In this document: positions 5,704 to 12,558 of the stretch, one piece after another
Position numbering within the stretch: position 1 is the first letter of the stretch
Layout of the letters: the number at the start of each line of letters is the position of its first letter
Assembly (NCBI GenBank): GCA_021153285.1
Contig: JAGKTT010000067.1
Coordinates: 1-12,720, forward strand
Source of the DNA: Bacteroidia bacterium
Lineage (GTDB): Bacteria; Bacteroidota; Bacteroidia; Bacteroidales; UBA932
Length of the DNA: 12,720 nucleotides
Reading direction: 5' to 3'
Position numbers and translations under genes: made by a program
Notes under the pieces: generated by a model
Told to the model about the DNA's origin: nothing
The model's input: the letters and a program-made list of their open reading frames with translations, nothing else
Database searches by the model: none

Positions 5704-6495
5704 ATGGCCAGATCCACATACTATTATCATACGAAAAGGTTGTCAGAACCTGACGGCTACGATGATGCTAGAACCGCAATCCGCAAGATATATGACCGTC
5801 ATAAAGGACGCTACGGCTATCGAAGAATAACCTCTCAGCTGCGTAATGATGGCATACATCTTAACCATAAGACAGTGCAGAAACTTATGGTGGAGATGAG
5901 TCTGTATGGCAAGAGGAAGAAGGCTAGATATAAGTCATATAAAGGTGAGATAGGCAAGATTGCTCCTAACGTAATAGACAGGGACTTCATCGCAACTGCA
6001 CCGAACCAGAAATGGACAACTGACGTTACGGAGGTCAAGATAAAGGATAAGAAGATATACTTTTCTCCTATCTTGGATATGTTCAATGGAGAAATCATAT
6101 CCTACACCATATCATACCATCCTGACCTTAAGATGGCTATGAGCATGTTGGACAAAGCGTTCAGAAAGACAGATATACCAGAAGGACTTATACTGCACTC
6201 TGATCAGGGATGGCATTATCAGCATCTGAGATATCAGAAAGCATTGAAAGACAGAAATATAGTACAGAGTATGTCACGTAAAGGGAACTGCCTGGACAAT
6301 GCCATGATGGAGAACTTCTTTGGACTTATGAAGTCAGAGTTGCTATATTTGCAGGAGTGGGACAGCGTAGAGCAGTTCGCAAAGGAACTGGTCAAGTACA
6401 TACGCTACTACAATAATGATAGAATCAAACTGAGGCTAAAAGGACAAAGCCCGGTAAAATACCGAGCTTTATTCCAATCTAAGAGGGCCTCTTAA
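5704..6495 (+). CDS. IS3-family transposase OrfB (DDE integrase core)
   Basis: 263 residues from the first in-frame ATG. The -1 frame is open further upstream (DWAKAIQELRHEHDLEILLE), so the natural product is probably the OrfAB fusion. Residues 1-60 are the HTH_21-like region (MARSTYYYH, YGYRRI). The rve integrase core has the DDE residues in WTTDVTEVK, ILHSDQGWHYQ and NCLDNAMMENFFG. The C-terminus YYNNDRIKLRLKGQSPVKYR is the IS3 hallmark. It catalyses cut-out/copy-in transposition through a circular intermediate in characterised relatives. orfB looks intact, so it might act in trans if OrfAB could be made. Confidence 0.93.
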   Translation: MARSTYYYHTKRLSEPDGYDDARTAIRKIYDRHKGRYGYRRITSQLRNDGIHLNHKTVQKLMVEMSLYGKRKKARYKSYKGEIGKIAPNVIDRDFIATAPNQKWTTDVTEVKIKDKKIYFSPILDMFNGEIISYTISYHPDLKMAMSMLDKAFRKTDIPEGLILHSDQGWHYQHLRYQKALKDRNIVQSMSRKGNCLDNAMMENFFGLMKSELLYLQEWDSVEQFAKELVKYIRYYNNDRIKLRLKGQSPVKYRALFQSKRAS

Positions 6496-6507
6496 TAATG
6501 TTAAACC

Positions 6508-6525
6508 GTCCAACTTTTGGGGGTC
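6508..6525 (-). repeat. IS right inverted repeat
   Basis: The minus strand reads GACCCCCAAAAGTTGGAC, matching the left repeat at 15 of 18 positions. ACAT (6526-6529) follows on the plus strand. Confidence 0.85.
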
Positions 6526-6532
6526 ACATCAA

Positions 6533-7807
6533 TCAGCGCACCTTTATTATTTCATCCAACGAAGTGGAATACAGGCTCGAACGGAACTCGCTCCTGATGC
6601 CGTCCGCATAATGTCCGGGACGCTGTACTGCCAATCTCAGAAGCGAATTGCCGGATGTTTCCGCAGCTGCATTTACAGCATCCATCACCTCCGAAAGTTT
6701 GTCCTGCTTATGCCGGAGGACATCATTGAAGCCGAACAGACTGCCTTGAATCTCATCCTCAGGTACAATGTTGCTCACGACCACGCCAGCCTTTTTATAT
6801 TGATATCCGATACGATATACTGTACGGAATCCTCTGAGCGCAGCCCCGATGATTTCCTGAGCGCTATTGGCCGCCACCTCCAGCCTGATGGTGGCAGACG
6901 GAAAATATTGCTGAAGGTCATCCCGGAAGCGATTGGTATAAAGAAAGGTCGTGACATCATAGGCAGCCGATCCCTCCTGGCGCAGTTTCCGCGCGCACAT
7001 TGCTGCAAAATCCGATATTCTCAGCTGCAATTCCTTTTCATCCTCTATCATTTCTGCGAAAGAACGGGACGTGCATATGGACTTACGCCTTTCCTCCTTT
7101 TCCTCTTCCAGGCAAGGCTGTCCCTGCAGTTCCTCCCAAGTGCGCAGGACATTGACATTGAAGGTCTCCCCCACCCATTCGCGAGGCCTCTGCACAAAAT
7201 CCAATGCCGTCTTTACCCCCTTTGCCAACATCTTGGGAGCCAATCTCCTGCCGATACCCCATACATCATCTATCGGAGTAAGTGACAATGCCTTAAGTCT
7301 TTTTGCATCGGTCTCCATCAGACAGACCCCTTTATAACCCCTATGCTTCTTGGCGAAATGACTGGCAATCTTGGCAAGTGTCTTGGTCGGAGCCACCCCT
7401 ATGCTCACAGGCACTCCTACCCACTTCCTTACCTTTGCCACCAGATCACGGCAAAGACCCGGAACCTTATCAGGATCAATACCTTCCAAATGAAGAAATG
7501 CTTCATCAATGGAATATATTTCAATATGCGGGACGGCATCTGCCAGAAGCGACATAACTCGGGCGGACAAGTCGCCGTAAAGAGCATAATTGGAGGAAAA
7601 AGCCACAAGCTGGCCATTCTCCACGAAAGAACGGATCCTGAAGAAAGGCTGCCCCATCGGGATACCCATCGCCTTGGCTTCATTGCTTCGCGAGACTACG
7701 CAGCCATCATTATTGGACAATACGACCACCGGCCTTCCATCCAGATCCGGACGGAACACCCTCTCGCAGGACACGAAGAAATTATTACAATCGACTAAGG
7801 CGTACAT
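6533..7807 (-). CDS. umuC: Y-family DNA polymerase, UmuC-type (translesion polymerase V catalytic subunit)
   Basis: A 424-residue error-prone polymerase that would work with processed UmuD to copy past DNA lesions. Catalytic carboxylates are visible in MYALVDCNNFF (Asp6) and SIDEAF (Asp101-Glu102). The YSID motif, the helix-hairpin-helix region (PIDDVWGIGRRLAPKML), the little-finger domain (STSRSF-like ICTSRSFAEM) and the DUF4113-like C-terminus (LLRLAVQ...YSTSLDEIIKVR) are all present, so the gene is full length. A start at 7861 would add 18 residues encoded by a dispersed-repeat-like linker and overlap umuD, so I use ATG 7805-7807. It lies 31 nt after umuD in one operon. Its last codons and stop sit next to the IS, three nucleotides beyond the right target duplicate, and the reading frame is not disrupted. 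Confidence 0.94.
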   Translation of the reverse strand: MYALVDCNNFFVSCERVFRPDLDGRPVVVLSNNDGCVVSRSNEAKAMGIPMGQPFFRIRSFVENGQLVAFSSNYALYGDLSARVMSLLADAVPHIEIYSIDEAFLHLEGIDPDKVPGLCRDLVAKVRKWVGVPVSIGVAPTKTLAKIASHFAKKHRGYKGVCLMETDAKRLKALSLTPIDDVWGIGRRLAPKMLAKGVKTALDFVQRPREWVGETFNVNVLRTWEELQGQPCLEEEKEERRKSICTSRSFAEMIEDEKELQLRISDFAAMCARKLRQEGSAAYDVTTFLYTNRFRDDLQQYFPSATIRLEVAANSAQEIIGAALRGFRTVYRIGYQYKKAGVVVSNIVPEDEIQGSLFGFNDVLRHKQDKLSEVMDAVNAAAETSGNSLLRLAVQRPGHYADGIRSEFRSSLYSTSLDEIIKVR

Positions 7808-7809
7808 AC

Positions 7810-7838
7810 TGTCATTCTGAGCGAAGCGTGAGAATCTT
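7810..7838 (-). repeat. umuD-umuC linker resembling a dispersed 'CATTCTGAGCGAAGC' repeat
   Basis: The plus strand reads TGTCATTCTGAGCGAAGCGT then GAGAATCTT. This resembles a short palindromic or dispersed repeat commonly seen between genes in many bacterial genomes, whose translation (FAQND, SRF) often contaminates protein N-termini. Recognition is from memory of that pattern. A second copy is not present in this window. Confidence 0.45.
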
Positions 7839-8288
7839 CTACCGCACCTTCTTAATGACATAAGTCACCACACCCCACATCTTGAAATCCATCCCCTCCC
7901 TGACTTCTATCACAGGATACTTCTCATTGGCCGGAACCAGACTGATTCCACCTTCGTGCATTCTCAGATGCTTCAACGTAAATTCGCCGTCAACAAAGCA
8001 TACGGCCATATCCCCATCCTGCGCATCCAATGACTTGTCTATCACCAATATATCTCCTTCTTCGACACCGGCATCCATCATAGAATCACCCACGACACGT
8101 CCATAAAATGTAGCCGCAGGATGTTTGACAAGCTCCCGATTCAGGTCGATGGCCCTGGTCATATAATCATTGGCAGGAGAAGGAAATCCTGCGTGGATCC
8201 CCTCTTGCGCCATTCTGGGGAGTTCTTCTGCGACGACTCCATTGTCTTCCGGATGCAATTGATCCTTTATTGTCTCGTTATCTGTCAT
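7839..8288 (-). CDS. umuD: UmuD-type S24 self-processing peptidase (polymerase V accessory subunit)
   Basis: A 149-residue LexA-fold protein. The expected self-cleavage bond lies in GIHAGFPSPA (Ala33-Gly34). The nucleophile is Ser69 in VVGDSMMDAG and the general base Lys106 in FTLKHLR. Their 37-residue spacing equals that of E. coli UmuD Ser60/Lys97. After RecA-stimulated cleavage, UmuD' would join UmuC. There is no DNA-binding domain, which distinguishes it from LexA. It is the first gene of the umuDC operon, with a TAnnTTTG box at 8306-8313 and a leader of only about 10-15 nt. No recognisable SOS box was found. Confidence 0.93.
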   Translation of the reverse strand: MTDNETIKDQLHPEDNGVVAEELPRMAQEGIHAGFPSPANDYMTRAIDLNRELVKHPAATFYGRVVGDSMMDAGVEEGDILVIDKSLDAQDGDMAVCFVDGEFTLKHLRMHEGGISLVPANEKYPVIEVREGMDFKMWGVVTYVIKKVR

Positions 8289-8305
8289 ATTCTTACCTTG
8301 CGGGA

Positions 8306-8313
8306 CAAAATTA
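8306..8313 (-). promoter_or_regulatory. -7 box of the umuDC promoter
   Basis: The minus strand reads TAATTTTG, an exact TAnnTTTG match 17 nt upstream of the umuD ATG. No clear -33 TTTG lies at normal distance, as might be expected of a promoter needing activation or derepression. Confidence 0.55.
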
Positions 8314-8388
8314 GTAAATCTGAGCCATATTGTTCAGCGGAAATGCAAAAAATAAAACGCAATGCGCAAAACGCTGGCCATCAAGCAC

Positions 8389-8438
8389 TTGCTTTGAATC
8401 ACCTGCTCCACGCGCCGCAGGTGATTCAGCAAAAGCAA
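8389..8438. repeat. Long imperfect palindrome in the umuD / 8501-gene divergent gap
   Basis: GAATCACCTGC (8396-8406) pairs perfectly with GCAGGTGATTC (8417-8427) around a 10-nt GC-rich loop. After a 4-nt bulge (8428-8431) the stem extends by TTGCTTT/AAAGCAA (8389-8395 with 8432-8438). No T-run follows on either strand. It lies upstream of both divergent genes, so it is unlikely to be a plain terminator. Confidence 0.6.
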
Positions 8439-8486
8439 TTGATAGCCAACCCTTTATAGTTCAGGCACATTTTCAGAATTAATTGG

Positions 8487-8494
8487 TATATTTG
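8487..8494 (+). promoter_or_regulatory. -7 box for the gene at 8501
   Basis: TATATTTG is an exact TAnnTTTG match ending only 6 nt before the ATG at 8501, so the transcript would be leaderless or nearly so. It rules against the in-frame ATG at 8483, which lies upstream of the box. Confidence 0.6.
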
Positions 8495-8500
8495 CAGTCT

Positions 8501-9385
8501 ATGAGCAGACTGATCGACGATATCGGAGCATTCCTTGAAGCAAACGGTTTTGAATATTCCTTTCAGATCCGTTATGACTTCGATGTCATCTGCGCCAGGA
8601 CACTGGACGGAATGCACAGCAGAGTGATCCTGCCGCTGGAGATCTCATCAGGGACATTGGAAGAATCCATATCAGACAGCCAGAGGGCTTACGAGGCCGT
8701 ACGGTCGATACGGACTCACGAAGGTTACCCGATAATAATCCCGGAAGACCGCTGGAAAAGGCAGAGACCTATGATGGAAGCCAGGCTGCTGGCCCATATG
8801 GAACTGTTCAGCCAGGCTTATGCCCGGAATTGCGAAGTAAGGAGGATAGATAAGGAGACTGCCCAGATGTTTCTGGCTGAGAATCATTCATATGGATATG
8901 CCGCGTGCAAGTATCGGTACGGGCTTTTTCTGAAAAGACATACTGGGCATATCGCACGGGAGATCGATCAGGAGAGATTCGGCACATTGATCGCAGTCGC
9001 GACATTCTCCAATGCAAGAAAATGGATCAAGGACGGGAGAGAAATCCGCTCGTACGAATGGACCAGATATGCATCCCTGCCTGATCTGAGGATCAGCGGA
9101 GGAATGGGAAAGCTGCTGAAGGCTTTCATCAAGGAGGTACAGCCGGATGACATTATGAGCTATGCTGACCTGGAATGGTCAGAGGGAAACGTCTATAAGA
9201 CGCTTGGATTCAAAGAGGAGCTGCCCAAGGATCCGGTCAGCTTTGAAATTGACCCTTCTACGTGGGAAAGACGGGCAATCAGGCCCGGAAAGGAAGATAC
9301 CACCATTGCAGATCCGGACGGCAATATTTTCCACACAAATTTCGGCAGTCGCAAGCTCCGTCTGAAATTAACTGATTACCAATAA
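8501..9385 (+). CDS. Protein resembling phage homing-endonuclease-associated VSR/GNAT-like proteins
   Basis: 294 residues, start chosen just after the -7 box. Residues 1-95 have the spacing of the VSR/DUF559-like nuclease part of phage proteins (IDDIGAFLEANGFEY, then IIIPEDRWKRQRP). However, the usual acidic nuclease motif (an ExNGxxWH-type core) is not evident, so nuclease activity may be lost. Residues 110-240 match the C-terminal module of those phage proteins: CEVRRIDKETAQMFLAENHS, a GLF strand, IAVATFSNAR, YEWTRYASLPD, SGGMGKLLKAFI, and SYADLEWSEGNVYKTLGF (220-237). The order of strands and the G-x-G-K-LL pattern resemble an acetyltransferase (GNAT) fold. The substrate is unknown. It is the first gene of a probable operon with mtgA. 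After the stop the frame stays open for 11 more codons to 9421. Confidence 0.65.
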   Translation: MSRLIDDIGAFLEANGFEYSFQIRYDFDVICARTLDGMHSRVILPLEISSGTLEESISDSQRAYEAVRSIRTHEGYPIIIPEDRWKRQRPMMEARLLAHMELFSQAYARNCEVRRIDKETAQMFLAENHSYGYAACKYRYGLFLKRHTGHIAREIDQERFGTLIAVATFSNARKWIKDGREIRSYEWTRYASLPDLRISGGMGKLLKAFIKEVQPDDIMSYADLEWSEGNVYKTLGFKEELPKDPVSFEIDPSTWERRAIRPGKEDTTIADPDGNIFHTNFGSRKLRLKLTDYQ

Positions 9386-9424
9386 GATGAGTACAAGAAA
9401 CTCCGAAAACTTGGCTTATAACTG

Positions 9425-10147
9425 ATGCAGATTACGACTATGAAGCAGAGCATATTTAGAAGGCTGCTGAGATTGCTGCTGATAAAGATTCCATTGGTAT
9501 TCATTGCATTGTCAGTGCTCTGGGTCCTCATATTGAAATGGGTGCCGGTGTGGGTGACTCCGCTAATGATTTCCCGCAGCATCGAATACAGGAACGATGA
9601 TTCTTTCAGCACTCATAAGAAATGGAGGAGCTACGAGATGATTTCTCCGGAACTGGCCAAGGCCGTGATAGCCAGTGAGGACAATCTTTTTGCTGAACAT
9701 AATGGGTTCGATTGGAAGGAAATGAAGAAGGCCGTCGAGGAGCATAAGAACAAAGGTAAGAAACTTCGTGGAGCCAGTACCATAAGTCAGCAGACAGCCA
9801 AGAATGTCTTCCTGTTTCCGAGCAGAAGTTTCGTCAGAAAAGGGTTCGAAGCCTATTTTACGGTATTGATTGAATTCTTATGGAGCAAGGAAAGGATACT
9901 GGAAGTTTATCTGAATGTGGCTGAAATGGGAAAAGGAATATATGGTGCAGAAGCGGCCGCACAGGAGATTTTCGGAAAATCGGCTTCCGAGCTGACCCGT
10001 CGCGAAGCTTCCCTGATTGCTGCCTGTCTGCCGAATCCCATACAGCGTCAGGCAGGTAAGCCGTCTGCCTATGTTTCCAAGCGCGCAGGACAGATACGTG
10101 CGCTCATTCCTAAGATCTCATATCCGGGATGGATAAATCACGAATAA
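9425..10147 (+). CDS. mtgA: Monofunctional biosynthetic peptidoglycan glycosyltransferase
   Basis: A 240-residue GT51-family enzyme that polymerises lipid II into glycan strands at the outer face of the inner membrane. A single N-terminal membrane anchor covers about residues 18-42. The GT51 motifs are EDNLFAEHNGFDW (catalytic Glu85), RGASTISQQTAKN (115-127), and the region KERILEVYLN (155-164) with AEMGKGIYGAEAAAQEIFGK. No transpeptidase domain follows, so it is the monofunctional form at its usual size. The ATG at 9440 (MKQSIFRR) is an equally plausible start. The gene begins 39 nt after the 8501 gene with no clear promoter of its own, suggesting co-transcription. Confidence 0.93.
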   Translation: MQITTMKQSIFRRLLRLLLIKIPLVFIALSVLWVLILKWVPVWVTPLMISRSIEYRNDDSFSTHKKWRSYEMISPELAKAVIASEDNLFAEHNGFDWKEMKKAVEEHKNKGKKLRGASTISQQTAKNVFLFPSRSFVRKGFEAYFTVLIEFLWSKERILEVYLNVAEMGKGIYGAEAAAQEIFGKSASELTRREASLIAACLPNPIQRQAGKPSAYVSKRAGQIRALIPKISYPGWINHE

Positions 10148-10152
10148 ATTAT

Positions 10153-10160
10153 TATCTTTG
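10153..10160 (+). promoter_or_regulatory. -7 box of the purC promoter
   Basis: TATCTTTG is an exact TAnnTTTG match lying 5 nt after the mtgA stop and 39 nt before the purC ATG. It shows that a TTG at 10158, in frame with purC, is not the start. Confidence 0.65.
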
Positions 10161-10199
10161 CCTGATTTAAAAACTGAAAAATTTCAAAACAAGTATACA

Positions 10200-11144
10200 A
10201 TGGAAGCAATCGTAAAGACAGATTTCAATTTTCCAGGCCAGACAGGCCATTATGTAGGCAAGGTACGTGACGTGTACAGCATCGGAAACGACTATCTCGT
10301 TATGGTCGTATCTGACCGTATCTCTGCTTTCGACGTAGTGCTCCCTAAGGGAGTTCCATTCAAGGGACAGGTGCTGAACCAGATCGCTGCGAAATTCCTT
10401 GACGCTACGACAGATATTCTCCCTAACTGGAAGATAGCTGTTCCGGATCCGATGGTGACAGTAGGACACAAATGCGAGCCATTCAAGGTGGAGATGGTCA
10501 TCCGCGGATACCTTTCAGGACACGCCTGGAGAGAGTACAAGGCTGGAAAGAGGACAATCTGCGGCGTGGAAATGCCTGAGGGAATGGTAGAGAACCAGAA
10601 GTTCCCGCAGCCGATCATCACTCCTACAACCAAGGCGGCCGAAGGTCACGACGAAGATATCTCAAAGGAAGATATCATCGCTCAGGGCATCGTCAGCAAG
10701 GAGGATTACGAGCAGCTCGAAGCTTATACAAGAGCGATCTTCCAGAGAGGAACTGAAATCGCTGCGAAGATGGGACTTATCCTTGTAGACACAAAGTACG
10801 AGTTCGGAAAGAAGGACGGACAGATCTATCTTATGGACGAGATTCACACTCCTGACTCATCACGTTATTTCTATGCTGAGGGTTATGATGAGCGTCTTGC
10901 AGCAGGAGAGAAACAGAAGCAGCTATCAAAGGAATTCGTACGCGAGTGGCTGATGGCCAACGGCTTCCAGGGTCAGGAAGGACAGCAGGTTCCTGAAATG
11001 ACAGAGGAAATCGTAAACGGCATCACTGAGCGCTATGTAGAGCTCTACGAGAACATCGTGGGAGAAAAATTCGAGAAGGCAGAAGGCAATGACATCCTCG
11101 CACGCATCGAGAAGAATGTGACAGACTGTCTCGCCTCACTCTAA
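10200..11144 (+). CDS. purC: Phosphoribosylaminoimidazole-succinocarboxamide (SAICAR) synthase
   Basis: A 314-residue cytoplasmic enzyme that joins CAIR and aspartate using ATP to make SAICAR in de novo purine synthesis. Motifs include GKVRDVYSI (20-28, nucleotide binding), VMVVSDRISAFD (34-45), VEMVIRGYLSGHAW (97-110), the SAICAR signature LVDTKYEFG (195-203), and DEIHTPDSSRY (213-223). The length fits the single-domain form of Bacteroidota. It has its own promoter at 10153-10160 and a strong intrinsic terminator at 11154-11190, so it is a monocistronic unit. No purine riboswitch or PurR-like operator is visible in the short leader. Confidence 0.96.
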   Translation: MEAIVKTDFNFPGQTGHYVGKVRDVYSIGNDYLVMVVSDRISAFDVVLPKGVPFKGQVLNQIAAKFLDATTDILPNWKIAVPDPMVTVGHKCEPFKVEMVIRGYLSGHAWREYKAGKRTICGVEMPEGMVENQKFPQPIITPTTKAAEGHDEDISKEDIIAQGIVSKEDYEQLEAYTRAIFQRGTEIAAKMGLILVDTKYEFGKKDGQIYLMDEIHTPDSSRYFYAEGYDERLAAGEKQKQLSKEFVREWLMANGFQGQEGQQVPEMTEEIVNGITERYVELYENIVGEKFEKAEGNDILARIEKNVTDCLASL

Positions 11145-11153
11145 ATCCATAAC

Positions 11154-11190
11154 AAGGCTGTCGGGACTTTGGCATCCGGACAGCCTTTTT
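11154..11190 (+). terminator. Intrinsic terminator of purC
   Basis: AAGGCTGTC (11154-11162) pairs with GACAGCCTT (11179-11187), with an extra GGA/TCC pairing inside, and is followed by a T-run (11186-11190). It starts 9 nt after the purC stop. Confidence 0.88.
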
Positions 11191-11231
11191 CATATTGTTC
11201 CAGCCATAAACGGCTCCACAGACTAAAACCA

Positions 11232-12433
11232 ATGACAATGAAACGTATAACCATCATCATTGCGCTCCTGCTCAGTCTCTGCATCAGCGCACAGGCCAAA
11301 CTTATCCCATCCAGTCTCTTCAGCGACGGAATGGTACTCCAGCAGAACACTGATGCAAAGATCTGGGGAAAAGCAAATCCAGGCTCACAGATCAGCGTCA
11401 CCACCTCCTGGAACGGTGCAACATACCGCGCCAAGACAGACAACGAAGGACATTGGACAATATATGCGTCCACTCCATCTGCCAGCTACAAGCCATATAC
11501 ATTGACCATCAAGGGTGACGGACAGACAATCCGCATCAATGATGTCCTCATCGGAGAAGTATGGTTTGCCTCTGGTCAGAGCAATATGGAAATGCCTATG
11601 TGCGGATACTATAACTGTCCGGTAGAAAATGCATTGGAATATATCAGTGCACCTGCAGCAAAAAATAAGATCAGAATGTTCAAGGTTCACCAGAATCAGA
11701 CATACGAGCCTCTGGAAGATGTAGAGAACAGCAGATGGGAAGGTGCCGATCCATATTCGATCCCTTATATGAGCGCAGTAGCTTACTTCTTCGCAAGAGA
11801 ACTCAACGAAGTACTGGACATCCCTGTCGGCATCCTGTCCTGCGCATATGGCGGAGCGCGTATCGAGAGCTGGCTTCCAAAAGAGATCCTTGAGACATAC
11901 CCTGATGAGAATCTCAGCAAGGAACACATTGAATCATTGATCCATTACCACAGGCCATACCTTGCATATAACGCAATGTTCACACCTCTGAAAGGTTATA
12001 CTGCCAAAGGATTCATCTGGTACCAGGGCTGCTCGAATGTAGGAAAGCACGACCAGTTTGTGGAGAGGATGAACACATTGGTAAGCCATTGGAGAGAATG
12101 TTGGAACGACACTGAAGCCAAGATGCCTTTCTATATGGTGGAGCTTGCGCCATACCGCAACAAGCCGGTAACAGCCACTCCATATTTCGCTCTCCTGCGT
12201 GAAGTACAGCACAAGGCTGCAAAAGCCATCCCTAACTGCGGAGTTATCGTAACGAATGACCTTGTGGAAGCATACGAGCAGGACAATATGAGCCTAAGAT
12301 ATTGAGAATCAGATCCGAGTTCGTACACGATCCTTGTGAGGTACGTTATGGATGGGGCGATTTCAAGCCTGGTAATCTGAAGAATACCGAGGGTCTCCCT
12401 GTGGCACCTTTCAAGATCCGAGTAGAAGAATAG
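11232..12433 (+). pseudogene. Sialate O-acetylesterase (SGNH/SASA family), internally deleted and frameshifted near the C-terminus
   Basis: The main frame runs from ATG 11232 (or 11238, MKRITIII) to a stop at 12303-12305. It shows a signal peptide (to about SAQA), a leading beta domain (LFSDGMVLQQ, IWGKANPG), GEVWFASGQSNMEMP with the nucleophile Ser115 (numbered from 11238), CAYGGARIESW and GFIWYQGCSN. It breaks just after VTNDLVEAYEQDN, where relatives continue with the IHP catalytic-His block. A second frame (from about 12287 to the stop at 12431-12433) encodes the normal family C-terminus (VHDPCEVRYGWGDF, KPGN, GLPVAPF). Roughly 100 codons between are missing. Intact relatives remove O-acetyl groups from sialic acids or other glycans. 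The truncated product lacks the catalytic His, so it is probably inactive. A 21-nt direct repeat begins at the end of this gene. Confidence 0.8.
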
Positions 12434-12532
12434 AGATAAGTTTTTGATGAGGAGGAGGATTTAGGAGGAGGGTAACGTGATAATATTTTCATATTGTGCT
12501 ACAGAGCTGAAAATAGAGATAAGTTTTTGATG
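12429..12532 (+). repeat. Direct repeat pair flanking an 62-nt purine-rich spacer
   Basis: An identical 21-nt sequence, AATAGAGATAAGTTTTTGAT plus G, occurs at 12429-12449 and 12512-12532. The first copy overlaps the stop of the broken esterase gene (TAG 12431-12433). The sequence before the second copy (CAGAGCTGAAAATAG) also resembles the gene end (CGAGTAGAAGAATAG), suggesting a duplicated gene terminus. The spacer includes the repeats GAGGAGGA and GGAGGAGG. Confidence 0.7.
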
Positions 12533-12558
12533 TTGAATATTGTAATAAAGTTGAAAAT

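Larger units (their letters stand above)
5304..6525 (+). mobile_element. IS3-family insertion sequence (1222 bp), orfA internally deleted
   Basis: The terminal inverted repeats are 5304-5321 and 6508-6525 (15 of 18 matching, GAACCCCGAAAGTTAGAC versus GACCCCCAAAAGTTGGAC). ACAT occurs directly on both sides (5300-5303 and 6526-6529), consistent with a 4-bp target duplication. If canonical TG...CA ends are demanded, the boundaries move out by one base on each side and the duplication is no longer exact. The element holds a broken orfA, a poly-A frameshift site, and an intact orfB with a DDE integrase core. Complete IS150-like relatives are about 1.4-1.5 kb, so roughly 200-300 bp is missing. It is inserted between the convergent GDPD and umuC genes and disrupts neither. 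Confidence 0.9.
5284..6544. terminator. Former convergent terminator hairpin, split by the IS insertion
   Basis: AAGGTGCGC (5284-5292) and GCGCACCTT (6536-6544) are perfect 9-bp inverse complements, now separated by the IS. Removing the element and one ACAT leaves a 9-bp stem with a 17-nt loop lying between the stop codons of the GDPD gene and umuC. It is followed on the plus strand by TATTATTT. The right arm includes the last umuC codons. The insertion site is at the centre of the loop (7 nt on one side, 6 on the other). Confidence 0.7.

Noticed and set aside
7808..7861. An 18-residue N-terminal extension of UmuC overlapping umuD
   Set aside because: It is encoded by the repeat-like linker and the umuD end. 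Y-family polymerases start just before the first catalytic Asp, as MYALVDCNNF does.
7839..8288. LexA repressor as the identity of the S24 protein
   Set aside because: It has no N-terminal DNA-binding domain, and it precedes umuC in an operon with UmuD-like residue spacing.
8289..8330. An SOS box upstream of umuD (short TTA-N-TAA palindrome around 8311-8317)
   Set aside because: The palindrome is only 7 nt and could be chance. The Bacteroidota SOS operator is not something I can recognise with confidence.
9387..9425. A 12-codon open frame (MSTRNSENLAYN) whose stop overlaps the mtgA ATG as TGATG
   Set aside because: It is too short to support, and the alternative reading of this gap as a tail of the 8501 gene is at least as good. 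A coupling role is possible but not shown.
10158..10199. A TTG start giving SAICAR synthase 14 more residues
   Set aside because: The TTG is part of the TATCTTTG -7 box, and the family start fits ATG 10200.
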